64,000 nucleotides of DNA, taken from Candidatus Syntrophocurvum alkaliphilum (GTDB lineage Bacteria; Bacillota; Syntrophomonadia; Syntrophomonadales; Syntrophomonadaceae). This document shows, in pieces, positions 51,890 through 59,659 of this stretch. The stretch lies in NCBI RefSeq assembly GCF_009734445.1, contig NZ_CP046457.1:1-64000 (forward strand), read 5' to 3'. The notes beneath the pieces were generated by a model. The model had not been told where the DNA came from. It worked only from the letters and a program-made list of their open reading frames with translations, and ran no database searches. Both the position numbers and the translations under genes were made by a program. The stretch's first letter is position 1. Every line of letters starts with the position of its first letter.

Positions 51890-52118
51890 TGATTCCACTG
51901 CAAAAAGCTAAACTTAGAGTATGGAATCGGCTGAGCAAACATGTTTATCACGCCACTCATCGGTCTTTACCTTCATTTTAGCTTAGCACTTATTATCTAA
52001 AATGATTTTTTATTTATACTTAGCCGTGATCTATGCACCACGCCTTGCTATTCGGGACTTAGATAAACATGTTTGCTCAGCCTTAAGTTTGTTGTAGTTA
52101 CTTTTTGCAGCAGAATCA
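51890..52118. mobile_element. MITE-like element with long imperfect inverted repeats
   Basis: About 58-bp inverted repeats flank ~110 bp of unique DNA. The outer ends are TGATTCCACTGCAAAAAG and CTTTTTGCAGCAGAATCA, and the inner ends GGCTGAGCAAACATGTTTATC and its exact inverse at 52062-52082. No coding frame. Related solo pieces are at 22162-22213 and 17201-17234. No cognate transposase is in the window. Confidence 0.7.
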
Positions 52119-52244
52119 TATTTATGAATTAATTTAATAATGCATATAAAACCTATTATAAAGCGCCAATTATAACAAAAAGTTATTTTTACTATAACCA
52201 AAACTATGGTAGCATTATAAAAAATACGAGGGGAGAGTACGGCC

Positions 52245-53378
52245 TTGAAAAGTTCAGTTGATGATTTTACTAAGATAAGAGAAGTTAATGTTATGAGAAT
52301 TAAAGAAGGCAAAGAAAATGGTATGAAGGTTGTTGGAAAGTATTGTACATATTTTCCTGAAGAACTAGTAGTTGCAGCAGGAGCTATTCCAGTAGGATTA
52401 TGTGGAACAAAAGAAGAGCCTATTCCAGTAGCAGAGGAAGTGCTGCCACGAAACCTTTGTCCTTTAATAAAATCCTCTTATGGTTTTGCAACTAGTGATA
52501 CCTGTCCTTTCTTTTATTTTTCCGATTTAGTTGTAGGGGAAACCACATGTGATGGCAAAAAGAAAATGTTTGAAATTATGGAAGAGACAAAGCCGGTTCA
52601 TGTAATGCAATTACCTTATAAAACAGAAGGTAAAGAATCTTTTGATTTATGGGTAAGGGAAGTTAGAGCATTACGTACTAGGTTAGAAGAAGAATTTGAT
52701 GTTGAAATTACTGATGAGGCTATTTGGAAGGCTATAGATACAATTAACATAGAAACAGAAGCCATAAAGTCTATATGTGACCTAAATAAAATGGACCCTC
52801 CCCCCCTTAGTGGTATAGATTTGCTGACCGTTTCGTGGTCTAGGGGGTTTAATATAGATAAAGTTGAAGTTATAGATATGCTTAATGGTTTTACTGAAGC
52901 TGCAGCAGCAAGTGTAGATGTAAAATCTAAGAACAGACCAAGAGTTTTAATTACTGGTTGTCCTATTGGTTTAGGTAGTGAAAAAGTAATAAGTATTACA
53001 GAAGAGGTTGGTGGAGCAGTAGTTGCTTTAGAAAATTGTACTGGTTATAAGACACTAGAACTACAGGCTAACAAGGAACATAGTGACCCAATCGTAGCAC
53101 TTGCAGAAAAATATCTGCAAATACCATGTTCTTGCATGAGTCCGAATCCTTATAGAATGGAACTTTTAGAAAAAATGGTAGAAGAATTTAAAGTCGATGC
53201 GGTAATAGATTTAACGTGGCAGGCTTGTCATACCTATAATATAGAGTCTTATGAAGTAGAAAAAGTAATAAAAAATAAAGACTTACCTTATTTACACTTA
53301 GAGACTGATTATTCAAATTCAGATACGGAAAGCTTAAAGGTGCGAATAGAAGCAATGTTGGAGATGGTTGAGAAATGA
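52245..53378 (+). CDS. Double-cubane cluster / 2-hydroxyacyl-CoA dehydratase-type protein (YjiM-like)
   Basis: 377 residues from TTG with GGGGAG about 10 nt upstream. It belongs to the HgdB/FldB/BcrC superfamily: GKYCTYFPEELVVAAGAIPVGL at the N-terminus, LPRNLCPLIKSSYG, then ETTCDGKKKMFEIM and a second half starting RVLITGCPIGLG with ENCTGYKTLEL and LEKMVEEFKVDAVID. A single subunit with its activase downstream is the arrangement of double-cubane cluster proteins (YjiM/DCCP, an [8Fe-9S] ATP-dependent reductase) rather than two-subunit dehydratases. It overlaps the activase by ATGA. It leads a cluster with an ABC importer and S/Se-handling genes. Substrate unknown. Confidence 0.8.
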   Translation: MKSSVDDFTKIREVNVMRIKEGKENGMKVVGKYCTYFPEELVVAAGAIPVGLCGTKEEPIPVAEEVLPRNLCPLIKSSYGFATSDTCPFFYFSDLVVGETTCDGKKKMFEIMEETKPVHVMQLPYKTEGKESFDLWVREVRALRTRLEEEFDVEITDEAIWKAIDTINIETEAIKSICDLNKMDPPPLSGIDLLTVSWSRGFNIDKVEVIDMLNGFTEAAAASVDVKSKNRPRVLITGCPIGLGSEKVISITEEVGGAVVALENCTGYKTLELQANKEHSDPIVALAEKYLQIPCSCMSPNPYRMELLEKMVEEFKVDAVIDLTWQACHTYNIESYEVEKVIKNKDLPYLHLETDYSNSDTESLKVRIEAMLEMVEK

Positions 53379-54139
53379 TTACTATAGGAATTGATATAGG
53401 CTCTGTTGCTGCAAAAGGTGTTATTGTAACTAATAATGCACAGCACAGAGCAATCATTCCTACTGGGTGGAGTCCCCGAGATGCAGGTGGTCAGCTAGTA
53501 GATATTTTAGTTGAAAAAGCAAAAATATCTTCCTTTGATATTGATAATATTACAGTCACTGGCTATGGAAGAGTTGCATTAGATATAGCTGATAAAAAAT
53601 TTACTGAGATAAGCTGTCATGCCAGAGGGGTTGCTGAACTATGTCCTAAAGTTCGCACTATTGTTGATATTGGTGGACAAGACAGTAAAGTTATTCATAT
53701 AGACAGTAAGGGTAAGGTATTAGACTTTGCTATGAATGATAAATGTGCGGCAGGTACAGGGAAATTTTTACAAGTCATGGCTACTGCCATGAGTATTGAT
53801 GTAAGCGATTTAGGTGATTTTGAAAACCAAGCAGAATTAGTTCCTATTAATAATATGTGCACAGTATTTGCAGAATCAGAAATTATAGGACTAATGGCAA
53901 AGGGATCATCTAAAAGCGGAATTATTGCTGGATTACATCAATCAGTTGCTAAAAGAACAGCAGCTATGACAAAAAGAATGGGTATAAAAGGTGAAGTTGC
54001 ACTAACAGGGGGGGTGGCACTAAACAAAGGAGTACAATTAGCACTAATACAAGAATTGGGGTGTGAAGTAATAATTCCTGAATTATGTCAATACACAGGA
54101 GCATTAGGAGCTGCATTACTAGGGCGTAATGTTAGTTAA
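53375..54139 (+). CDS. BcrAD/BadFG-type activator ATPase (HgdC/YjiL-like)
   Basis: 254 residues, starting inside the previous stop (ATGA). ASKHA ATPase fold: GIDIGSVAAKGVIV phosphate-1 loop, VDIGGQDSKVI phosphate-2 loop, and the two Cys that hold the [4Fe-4S] cluster at the dimer interface, in NDKCAAGTGKF and NNMCTVFAESEI. ALTGGVALNKGV closes the nucleotide site. The protein fires single low-potential electrons into its partner with ATP hydrolysis. Its pairing with one YjiM-like subunit supports a double-cubane reductase system. Confidence 0.9.
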   Translation: MITIGIDIGSVAAKGVIVTNNAQHRAIIPTGWSPRDAGGQLVDILVEKAKISSFDIDNITVTGYGRVALDIADKKFTEISCHARGVAELCPKVRTIVDIGGQDSKVIHIDSKGKVLDFAMNDKCAAGTGKFLQVMATAMSIDVSDLGDFENQAELVPINNMCTVFAESEIIGLMAKGSSKSGIIAGLHQSVAKRTAAMTKRMGIKGEVALTGGVALNKGVQLALIQELGCEVIIPELCQYTGALGAALLGRNVS

Positions 54140-54163
54140 ATTTAAAAAAGAGAGAGGGAAAAT

Positions 54164-55297
54164 TTGATGAAAAAAAGAGGCTTTATTTATTTTAGTGTTA
54201 TCTTAATGATATCTGCAATGTTTATGTTGGGTGGATGTGGAACTAGTGAAACAGGAAAAACGGGTGAAGAGTTACCTTTAATACAGGTTGGATATGTTCA
54301 TGTTGACCACCAATCTCCGCTATTTGTAGCTGCAAAAAAAGGAGAAGATATTAGCGAAAATGGACCTTTTTTACAAACTGTAATTGACAAAGAAGAATAT
54401 AAACTAATTTCAGATGGTGAAGCTATAGCAGATGTAGAACTAATAGCAACTAAAAGTGGATCAGAAGCTGCAACACTTTTTGCACAAAATCATATAGACA
54501 TGGCCTTATTTTCAATTACTGCTGCCATGACAGGCATAGATAATGGAACACCATTTAAAATACTTGGGCCAATACATACAGAAGGTTTAGGTTTAGTATT
54601 TCCTCAAGGAAGCGGTGTGAAAGGTTGGGGCGAATTTTTAGCATATGTAGAAGAGCAAGACGAACCTGTGAAAATTGGTTATCACTCACCTACAAGTGCT
54701 CCTAAAATAGTTTTTGAAGGAGCATTACATAGAGAAGGAATAGATTTTACAGCTGATATAAATGATTTAACTGCAGATATATTAATGGTTGATTTAAGAG
54801 CGACTTCAAACTTTATTCCTGCTATGAATAGTAACCAAGTGGATGCTTGGGTAGGGCCTTCACCACATCCTCAAGTAGCAACTACTACTGGTGTAGGTGA
54901 ACTAGTTTTAGACTTGCGTGATTTGCCACCAGAAGGTTACTGGCATGACTTTCCTTGTTGTATTGTAGCTGCTACAGAGGCTTTACTAACAGATGATGTT
55001 AAAGTAGCAGAACAATTTATGCAAGTAATGACAGATGCATCTAGTTATTGTAATGAAAACAGAGATATACTCGCTGAAGTAACAGCTGATTGGATTGGCA
55101 TTCCTCAAGATGCTGCTCAAAAGTCAACTGTAGTTTATACTACTGATCCCTCAGAAAATTGGGTGAGAGGTGCTGGAATTTATTTAGATGTTTTAAATGA
55201 TATGGGTAATTTCACAGGTGCACTACAAGATAAAGAATTAGAAGAAGTGGATGAATTTTTGTTTAACTTTGATATTGTGGAAAAGACTTTGCAATAA
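54164..55297 (+). CDS. NitT/TauT-type ABC transporter substrate-binding lipoprotein
   Basis: 377 residues, 24 bp after the activase. The signal peptide ends at LGGCG (lipobox Cys at about 25). The fold is SsuA/TauA/ThiY-like: QVGYVHVDHQSPLFVAAKKGE, LIATKSGSEAATLFAQNHIDMALFS and VDAWVGPSPHPQVATT. Family members bind sulfonates, nitrate, taurine, thiamine precursors or other small anions. CCIVAATEALLTDD is the conserved hinge strand. The bound compound is unknown, but the position directly after a low-potential reductase pair suggests it is that enzyme's substrate or a precursor of its cofactor. Confidence 0.82.
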   Translation: MMKKRGFIYFSVILMISAMFMLGGCGTSETGKTGEELPLIQVGYVHVDHQSPLFVAAKKGEDISENGPFLQTVIDKEEYKLISDGEAIADVELIATKSGSEAATLFAQNHIDMALFSITAAMTGIDNGTPFKILGPIHTEGLGLVFPQGSGVKGWGEFLAYVEEQDEPVKIGYHSPTSAPKIVFEGALHREGIDFTADINDLTADILMVDLRATSNFIPAMNSNQVDAWVGPSPHPQVATTTGVGELVLDLRDLPPEGYWHDFPCCIVAATEALLTDDVKVAEQFMQVMTDASSYCNENRDILAEVTADWIGIPQDAAQKSTVVYTTDPSENWVRGAGIYLDVLNDMGNFTGALQDKELEEVDEFLFNFDIVEKTLQ

Positions 55298-55318
55298 TCA
55301 AATAATTTTTAATTATAT

Positions 55319-55351
55319 GTTTGTGATATAGTAGTTTACTGTATCACAAAC
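55319..55351 (+). promoter_or_regulatory. Intra-operon hairpin
   Basis: 10-bp perfect stem GTTTGTGATA / TATCACAAAC in the gap between binding protein and permease. There is no T run, so it is more likely an mRNA-stability element, raising binding-protein output, than a terminator. Confidence 0.5.
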
Positions 55352-55378
55352 ATCACAATAAAACTATTAAAGAAAGAG

Positions 55379-56281
55379 ATGGGGAAAGTGAACAACAGTT
55401 CTCAAAACATTGAATTAGAAACTAATTTAGAAACACCAATATATGATTATAAAAAAATATTTAACTATATAATTCCTATTTTTGTTCCAATTGCATTTTT
55501 AGGTATATGGCAATTATTATCAATAATAATTGATAATCCGATGATATTACCATCAGTTACAAGTGTAGTTATTATTTTAGCAAATCCTACTTTTCCTATT
55601 TTAAGTATGGGATCATTAGTAGACAATATTGCTATTAGTCTTTTTAGAGTTTTAACCGGATACTGTTTAGCAGTAATAATCGCAATACCTCTTGGTATTA
55701 TGATGGGATATAAAAGTATAGTTTTTAATTTATTAAACAATTTTATTGGTCTTTTTCGTCCAATACCACCTTTAGCTTGGGTTCCTTTAGTATTAGCATG
55801 GTTTGGAGTTACTAGTTTAGCTACTATATTTCCTATAGACAGTGGACAAATATATTTGTTTTTAAGAAATATTCAAATATCAATGATATTTATAATATTT
55901 ATAGGAGCGTTTTTCCCAATCATAACCAGTACGATTTATGGAGTCCAAAGTGTTAGAAAAACCATGGTAGACTCTGCTCGTACTTTGGGAGCTAGTGATT
56001 GGGATATATTAAAAAAAGTTTTAATACCTGCGGCGGCACCATCAATAGTAACTGGAATGAGGATAGGTTTAGGGGTAGCTTGGATGTGTTTGGTATCAGC
56101 AGAAATGTTGCCGGGAAGTGTTTCCGGAGTTGGATACCTTATAACACATGCTTATACAGTAGCACGTACAGATGTAGTAATTGCCGGCATGGTATCGATA
56201 GGTGTTGTTGGTGCAATATTAGATTTTGTATTTAGAAAGTTTGAAACCAAAAAATTTGCTTGGCAAAAGCTATCTAGATAA
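55379..56281 (+). CDS. NitT/TauT-type ABC transporter permease
   Basis: 300 residues. Six to seven transmembrane helices with the SsuC/TauC layout: IAFLGIWQLLSIIIDNPMILPS, then ITGYCLAVIIAIPLGIMMGY-like helices and the EAA loop VDSARTLGASDWDILKKVLIPAAAPSI that contacts the ATPase. An unusual feature is an insertion of about 20-25 residues (TIFPIDSGQIYLFLRNIQIS) between the RPIPPLAWVPLVLAWFG segment and the next helix. The stop is followed by IS110 DNA, which separates it from its ATPase gene. Confidence 0.85.
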   Translation: MGKVNNSSQNIELETNLETPIYDYKKIFNYIIPIFVPIAFLGIWQLLSIIIDNPMILPSVTSVVIILANPTFPILSMGSLVDNIAISLFRVLTGYCLAVIIAIPLGIMMGYKSIVFNLLNNFIGLFRPIPPLAWVPLVLAWFGVTSLATIFPIDSGQIYLFLRNIQISMIFIIFIGAFFPIITSTIYGVQSVRKTMVDSARTLGASDWDILKKVLIPAAAPSIVTGMRIGLGVAWMCLVSAEMLPGSVSGVGYLITHAYTVARTDVVIAGMVSIGVVGAILDFVFRKFETKKFAWQKLSR

Positions 56282-56405
56282 GCAATCTGGTAATATGTCA
56301 AGACACAAATTTTAAAGAAAACTAATCGTTTATTTAAAAAAGGGCAACACAAATTAAACCTATCGTTTTGCAACAAAAAAAATAGGTTAGGAAGGAAGAT
56401 TTTAA

Positions 56406-57680
56406 TTAAACTTCTCCAACTTTATTGCTGGAGTAAATTTGATTTTTAGTCAGCAAGCCAAAAATCAGACGTACTAATTTACGCGATGTAAGTGCGAGTG
56501 CTCTTTTGTGTTGGTGAGTAGTTACTTCACTATATTTTTTAAGGTAAAAATCTTTGTATTCAGGCACATGGTTCTTAACGCTATTTGCAGCCTCGATTAA
56601 GTAATACCTTAGATATTTATTACCAGTTTTAGTCATACGAGTATCATCAGCAGAATAGTTTCCAGATTGGTTTACTCTCCAGGTAAGACCAGCATATTTA
56701 GCAAAAGCATCGTGAGAGTCAAAGGAAGAAATAGTACCTATTTCGGCAAGAATACCGCTAGCAAGCACTGGTCCGATGCCTGGAACTGAAATAAGAGATT
56801 GATACTCTGTAGTATTAAGACCTTTAATAGTTTTTGTAATAGCTTTATCAATAGTTTTTATTTCATCTTCGAAGGCCTTAATTATATTAAAGGAAGAAGC
56901 AATTGAGGTGTTTAAAGGCTCATATAACATTTTATCTAAACGATAAGAATCTCTAGCTGCTTTTTGCAGTAGCTTAGCGGTCTCATAAGGATTAGCAAAA
57001 CGATTCTTACCCTTAGCAGACACAAAAGCTACAAGATCATCAATAGAAGAATAAGTAATATCGTCTAGAGATAAAAATTCAGTTAAAACAGCAGCAGAAG
57101 TAGTGCCATAGGTATTAGAAAAAGGCTTGTTATCTTTATCCAAAACAGCCAACTCACTAAACTTTAAATAAATATTAGAAACCATATACGCTTTTTCTCT
57201 GGTAATACATTCAACCAAATGAAGTCTATGCCTAGAAAGTCTTTGCAAAGCAAGAAACTGAGCGCCGCGCCAAGGTTTGCAAGTAATTCGACCAACTCTA
57301 GCGAAGTCGGCAATTACAAAAGCATCTAACGGATCGGTCTTATTCATATCAACAAAAGATTTTCTGTAATTAGCAACAGACTTAGGGTTAAGACAGTAGA
57401 CTAGAGGCTTAAAAAACAATAAGTCTTGGTTAGAGGAAAGAAAATTAGCAATATGAGTACTATAAAATGAGGTTGATTCTAAAGCTATAACCACATATTT
57501 TAAGCCATTGGAATTTAAACAAGTAACAATACTATCTAAAATAGCTTCAGCACCTGGTTGATTATTTTGAGTCTTTAAACTTAGGAGTTTATTACCTTGA
57601 AAATCAAGAGCACACAAAACATTGGTTTTTGAACTAACATCAATACCAACGAATAAAGTTGATAGAACATTGTTCTTCAT
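56406..57680 (-). CDS. IS110-family transposase (DEDD type)
   Basis: 424 residues from ATG 57680, with GGTGGTG just upstream; the 13-codon extension to a TTG is unneeded. The N-terminal RuvC-like DEDD domain has Asp14 (VGIDVSSKTN), Glu68 (ALESTS) and Asp116/Asp119 (KTDPLDAF). The C-terminal Transposase_20 domain has SVPGIGPVLASGILAEIG and the catalytic-serine region WRVNQSGNYSADD. The frame is intact, so the element may be active. IS110 recombinases use a structured RNA from the element's noncoding end to choose target and donor. Inserted in an ABC transporter operon, opposite strand. Confidence 0.92.
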   Translation of the reverse strand: MKNNVLSTLFVGIDVSSKTNVLCALDFQGNKLLSLKTQNNQPGAEAILDSIVTCLNSNGLKYVVIALESTSFYSTHIANFLSSNQDLLFFKPLVYCLNPKSVANYRKSFVDMNKTDPLDAFVIADFARVGRITCKPWRGAQFLALQRLSRHRLHLVECITREKAYMVSNIYLKFSELAVLDKDNKPFSNTYGTTSAAVLTEFLSLDDITYSSIDDLVAFVSAKGKNRFANPYETAKLLQKAARDSYRLDKMLYEPLNTSIASSFNIIKAFEDEIKTIDKAITKTIKGLNTTEYQSLISVPGIGPVLASGILAEIGTISSFDSHDAFAKYAGLTWRVNQSGNYSADDTRMTKTGNKYLRYYLIEAANSVKNHVPEYKDFYLKKYSEVTTHQHKRALALTSRKLVRLIFGLLTKNQIYSSNKVGEV

Positions 57681-57730
57681 CAAATCACCACCTTTCATAG
57701 GAAGATAATGGTGGAACAATTATTAAAGGA

Positions 57731-57955
57731 GATATCCCAATCTTAGAAGCTGACTGCAACCTCGCATTATTAGCATTCACCTTTGAAAAATACCTTGCTG
57801 CTGGCTAGTCAAAGGGATGCAGCATCTGAGTAAGCAGAATATGGCAACTAAGTCAGGAAGCACGCTTTATTGGCAATAACCGTTTAGGTTTTGCAAGGAG
57901 AGGAAGAATTTTCCTTCGCCAATCGTTCTTATGAATAGATTAGCACTGGGATATC
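57731..57955 (-). ncRNA. Candidate IS110 bridge/seek RNA region
   Basis: The noncoding DNA upstream of the transposase start is bounded by GATATCCCA at 57731 and its inverse TGGGATATC at 57947. The ~200 bp between are GC-richer than the surroundings and contain several short inverted repeats (for example GAAGGAAAATTCTTCC). This is where IS110 elements encode their guide RNA. No experiment or covariation model backs it here. Confidence 0.45.
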
Positions 57956-57971
57956 TTAAATAAAATAAAAA

Positions 57972-58011
57972 AATATGTTTAGGCCATTTCAAAAGTGGAA
58001 CTAAACATATT
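57972..58011 (+). promoter_or_regulatory. Leader hairpin before the ABC ATPase gene
   Basis: AATATGTTTAG / CTAAACATATT stem with a 17-18-nt interior, ending 6 nt before the GAGGAGGG ribosome binding site. It may be the remaining original permease-ATPase spacer. Confidence 0.4.
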
Positions 58012-58028
58012 ATACGAGGAGGGTTTTT

Positions 58029-58811
58029 GTGAAAACTGTTCTACAAATAAAGGAAGTAATAAAAAGATACATTACAGAAAAAAAGCAAATTATTCATGCA
58101 TTAGATAATATAAATTTAGAAATAAACCATAATGACTTTGTATGTTTATTAGGACCATCTGGTTGCGGAAAATCTACACTACTTAGAATGGTTGCTGGCT
58201 TAGAGAGTATTACTGGCGGTGAAATAGTTTACCAAGGACGTAAAATACAAAAAACGAATAGAGATATAGGTATGGTTTTTCAAGAGTATTCCCTATTTCC
58301 TTGGCGTAGTGTAATGGAAAATGTAACTGTAGGTTTAGAATTTGCTGGTATTAAAAAAGCTGAACGGCAACAGATCGGAGAAAATTATTTAGACTTAGTA
58401 GGGCTTAGCGATTTTAGCAATAGCTACCCTTATGAATTATCAGGAGGAATGCAACAAAGGGTTGCAATAGCTCGTTCTCTTGCAACTGATCCTGATTTAC
58501 TACTTATGGACGAACCATTTGGGGCACTAGATGCCCATACTAGAATTCTATTACAGCAAGAGCTGCTTAATATTTGGGAGAAAAACAAAAAAACTATTAT
58601 TTTTGTTACTCATAGTGTTGATGAAGCAGTTTATCTAGCAGATAAAATAGTTGTTATGACACATGGGCCAGGAAAGATTAAGGATATTATAAACGTTGAT
58701 ATGACACGCCCTAGAAATAGAGCAAACCCTAGATATGCTCAATTAACTGCTAATTTGCTAGATATGTTGAATTACAAGGCACCTCAGCAGGATAAAGTTG
58801 TTAATTTATAA
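58029..58811 (+). CDS. NitT/TauT-type ABC transporter ATP-binding protein
   Basis: 260 residues from GTG with GAGGAGGG 7 nt upstream. Walker A GPSGCGKST near 42, the family-specific IGMVFQEYSLFPWRSVMENV Q-loop, signature LSGGMQQR near 139, Walker B LLLMDEPFGALD near 159 and switch His in FVTHSVDEAVYLAD. SsuB/TauB class. It completes the transporter begun at 54164; the IS110 element now lies between it and the permease, so its expression may depend on read-through or a new promoter. Confidence 0.9.
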   Translation: MKTVLQIKEVIKRYITEKKQIIHALDNINLEINHNDFVCLLGPSGCGKSTLLRMVAGLESITGGEIVYQGRKIQKTNRDIGMVFQEYSLFPWRSVMENVTVGLEFAGIKKAERQQIGENYLDLVGLSDFSNSYPYELSGGMQQRVAIARSLATDPDLLLMDEPFGALDAHTRILLQQELLNIWEKNKKTIIFVTHSVDEAVYLADKIVVMTHGPGKIKDIINVDMTRPRNRANPRYAQLTANLLDMLNYKAPQQDKVVNL

Positions 58812-58828
58812 AAACAAGGGTGATTATT

Positions 58829-59032
58829 ATGGATTTAAGTAAAGAAAAATTACTAGATATAGTTGATAAGCATCCTAAAACAATACGGTTGTTTAAAGAG
58901 TATGAGAACAAAACAGGAAATTGTATTTTATGTAATGATTTGTTTTTAACTTTAGAGGATATGTCTAGAGTTAATAATCTTAATCTAGATGAAGTTTTAG
59001 TTGATTTAAAGGGTCATATAAACAGGAGGTAG
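58829..59032 (+). CDS. DUF1858-like small protein (67 aa)
   Basis: 67 residues from ATG 58829, chosen over the GTG at 58820 because AAGGGTG lies 6 nt upstream. The pattern LLDIVDKHPKTIRLFKEYENK, then NCILC and TLEDMSRVNNLNLDEVLVDL, fits DUF1858 (helical, with a C-x-x-C and an LEDAA-type motif), found at the N-terminus of hybrid-cluster-related and ScdA-like proteins. It may bind a metal or handle sulfur. Located 8 bp after the ATPase stop and 10 bp before yedF. Confidence 0.6.
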   Translation: MDLSKEKLLDIVDKHPKTIRLFKEYENKTGNCILCNDLFLTLEDMSRVNNLNLDEVLVDLKGHINRR

Positions 59033-59042
59033 TACTGATATT

Positions 59043-59621
59043 ATGAAAAAAGTTATTGATGCTAGGGGGCTTGATTGTCCTGAACCTGTTATCTTAACTA
59101 AAAAGGCTATGGATAGTGGTGATGTATCAGATTTGATAGCGATTGTTGATAGAACAGTTGCTTTAGAAAATGTCACTAGATTAGCAAAAAGCCAAGGTTA
59201 TAGTGTTGATGTAAAAGAAGAAAATGGTTCATATTATATACATATGAATAAAGATAAGCAGGAGCTAGTGACTAGTAAAAAGAATGATGATATTGCTATC
59301 TTAATAACTAGTAATCTATTTGGAGAAGGTGAAAAAGAGTTAGGGAAAGTATTAATGAAAAGCTTTCTTTATAGTTTGAAGGAAATAGAAGGTAACTTAA
59401 CACACTTAATATTTATGAATAGTGGAGTATTTTTAACTACTAAAGGGTCTGAAGTAATCGATAACCTTAAAGCATTGGAAAATGACAATGTAGAAATACT
59501 TTCTTGTGGAACTTGTCTTGATTTTTATGGAATAAAAGAAAGTTTAGAAGTAGGTAAAGTAACTAATATGTATACTGCTTTAGAGACATTAACTTTAACT
59601 AAAAAGAGTATAACTGTATAA
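59043..59621 (+). CDS. yedF: Sulfurtransferase-like selenium metabolism protein YedF
   Basis: 192 residues, ribosome binding site AGGAGG. Residues 1-75 are a TusA/SirA domain with the thiol carrier Cys in DARGLDCPEPVILTKKAM; residues ~85-190 are a DsrE-like domain with IAILITSNLFGEGEKELGKVLM and the second Cys pair in LSCGTCLDFYG. This fusion defines YedF, linked by genome context to selenium (selenophosphate-dependent) metabolism, probably carrying S or Se as a persulfide or selenosulfide. Here it sits between a transporter and a NifS-like enzyme that can supply the chalcogen. Confidence 0.88.
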   Translation: MKKVIDARGLDCPEPVILTKKAMDSGDVSDLIAIVDRTVALENVTRLAKSQGYSVDVKEENGSYYIHMNKDKQELVTSKKNDDIAILITSNLFGEGEKELGKVLMKSFLYSLKEIEGNLTHLIFMNSGVFLTTKGSEVIDNLKALENDNVEILSCGTCLDFYGIKESLEVGKVTNMYTALETLTLTKKSITV

Positions 59622-59659
59622 TAATAGTTAGTAATGGGCAAAAGGCTAGGAGGTTTTAT

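Larger units (their letters stand above)
56282..57971 (-). mobile_element. IS110-family insertion sequence, approximate limits
   Basis: Contains the transposase, ~124 bp beyond its stop and ~290 bp before its start. IS110 elements lack clear terminal inverted repeats and target duplications, so exact ends cannot be read from one copy; outer limits are set by the permease stop and by the leader hairpin of the ATPase gene. The insertion splits permease from ATPase. Confidence 0.7.
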
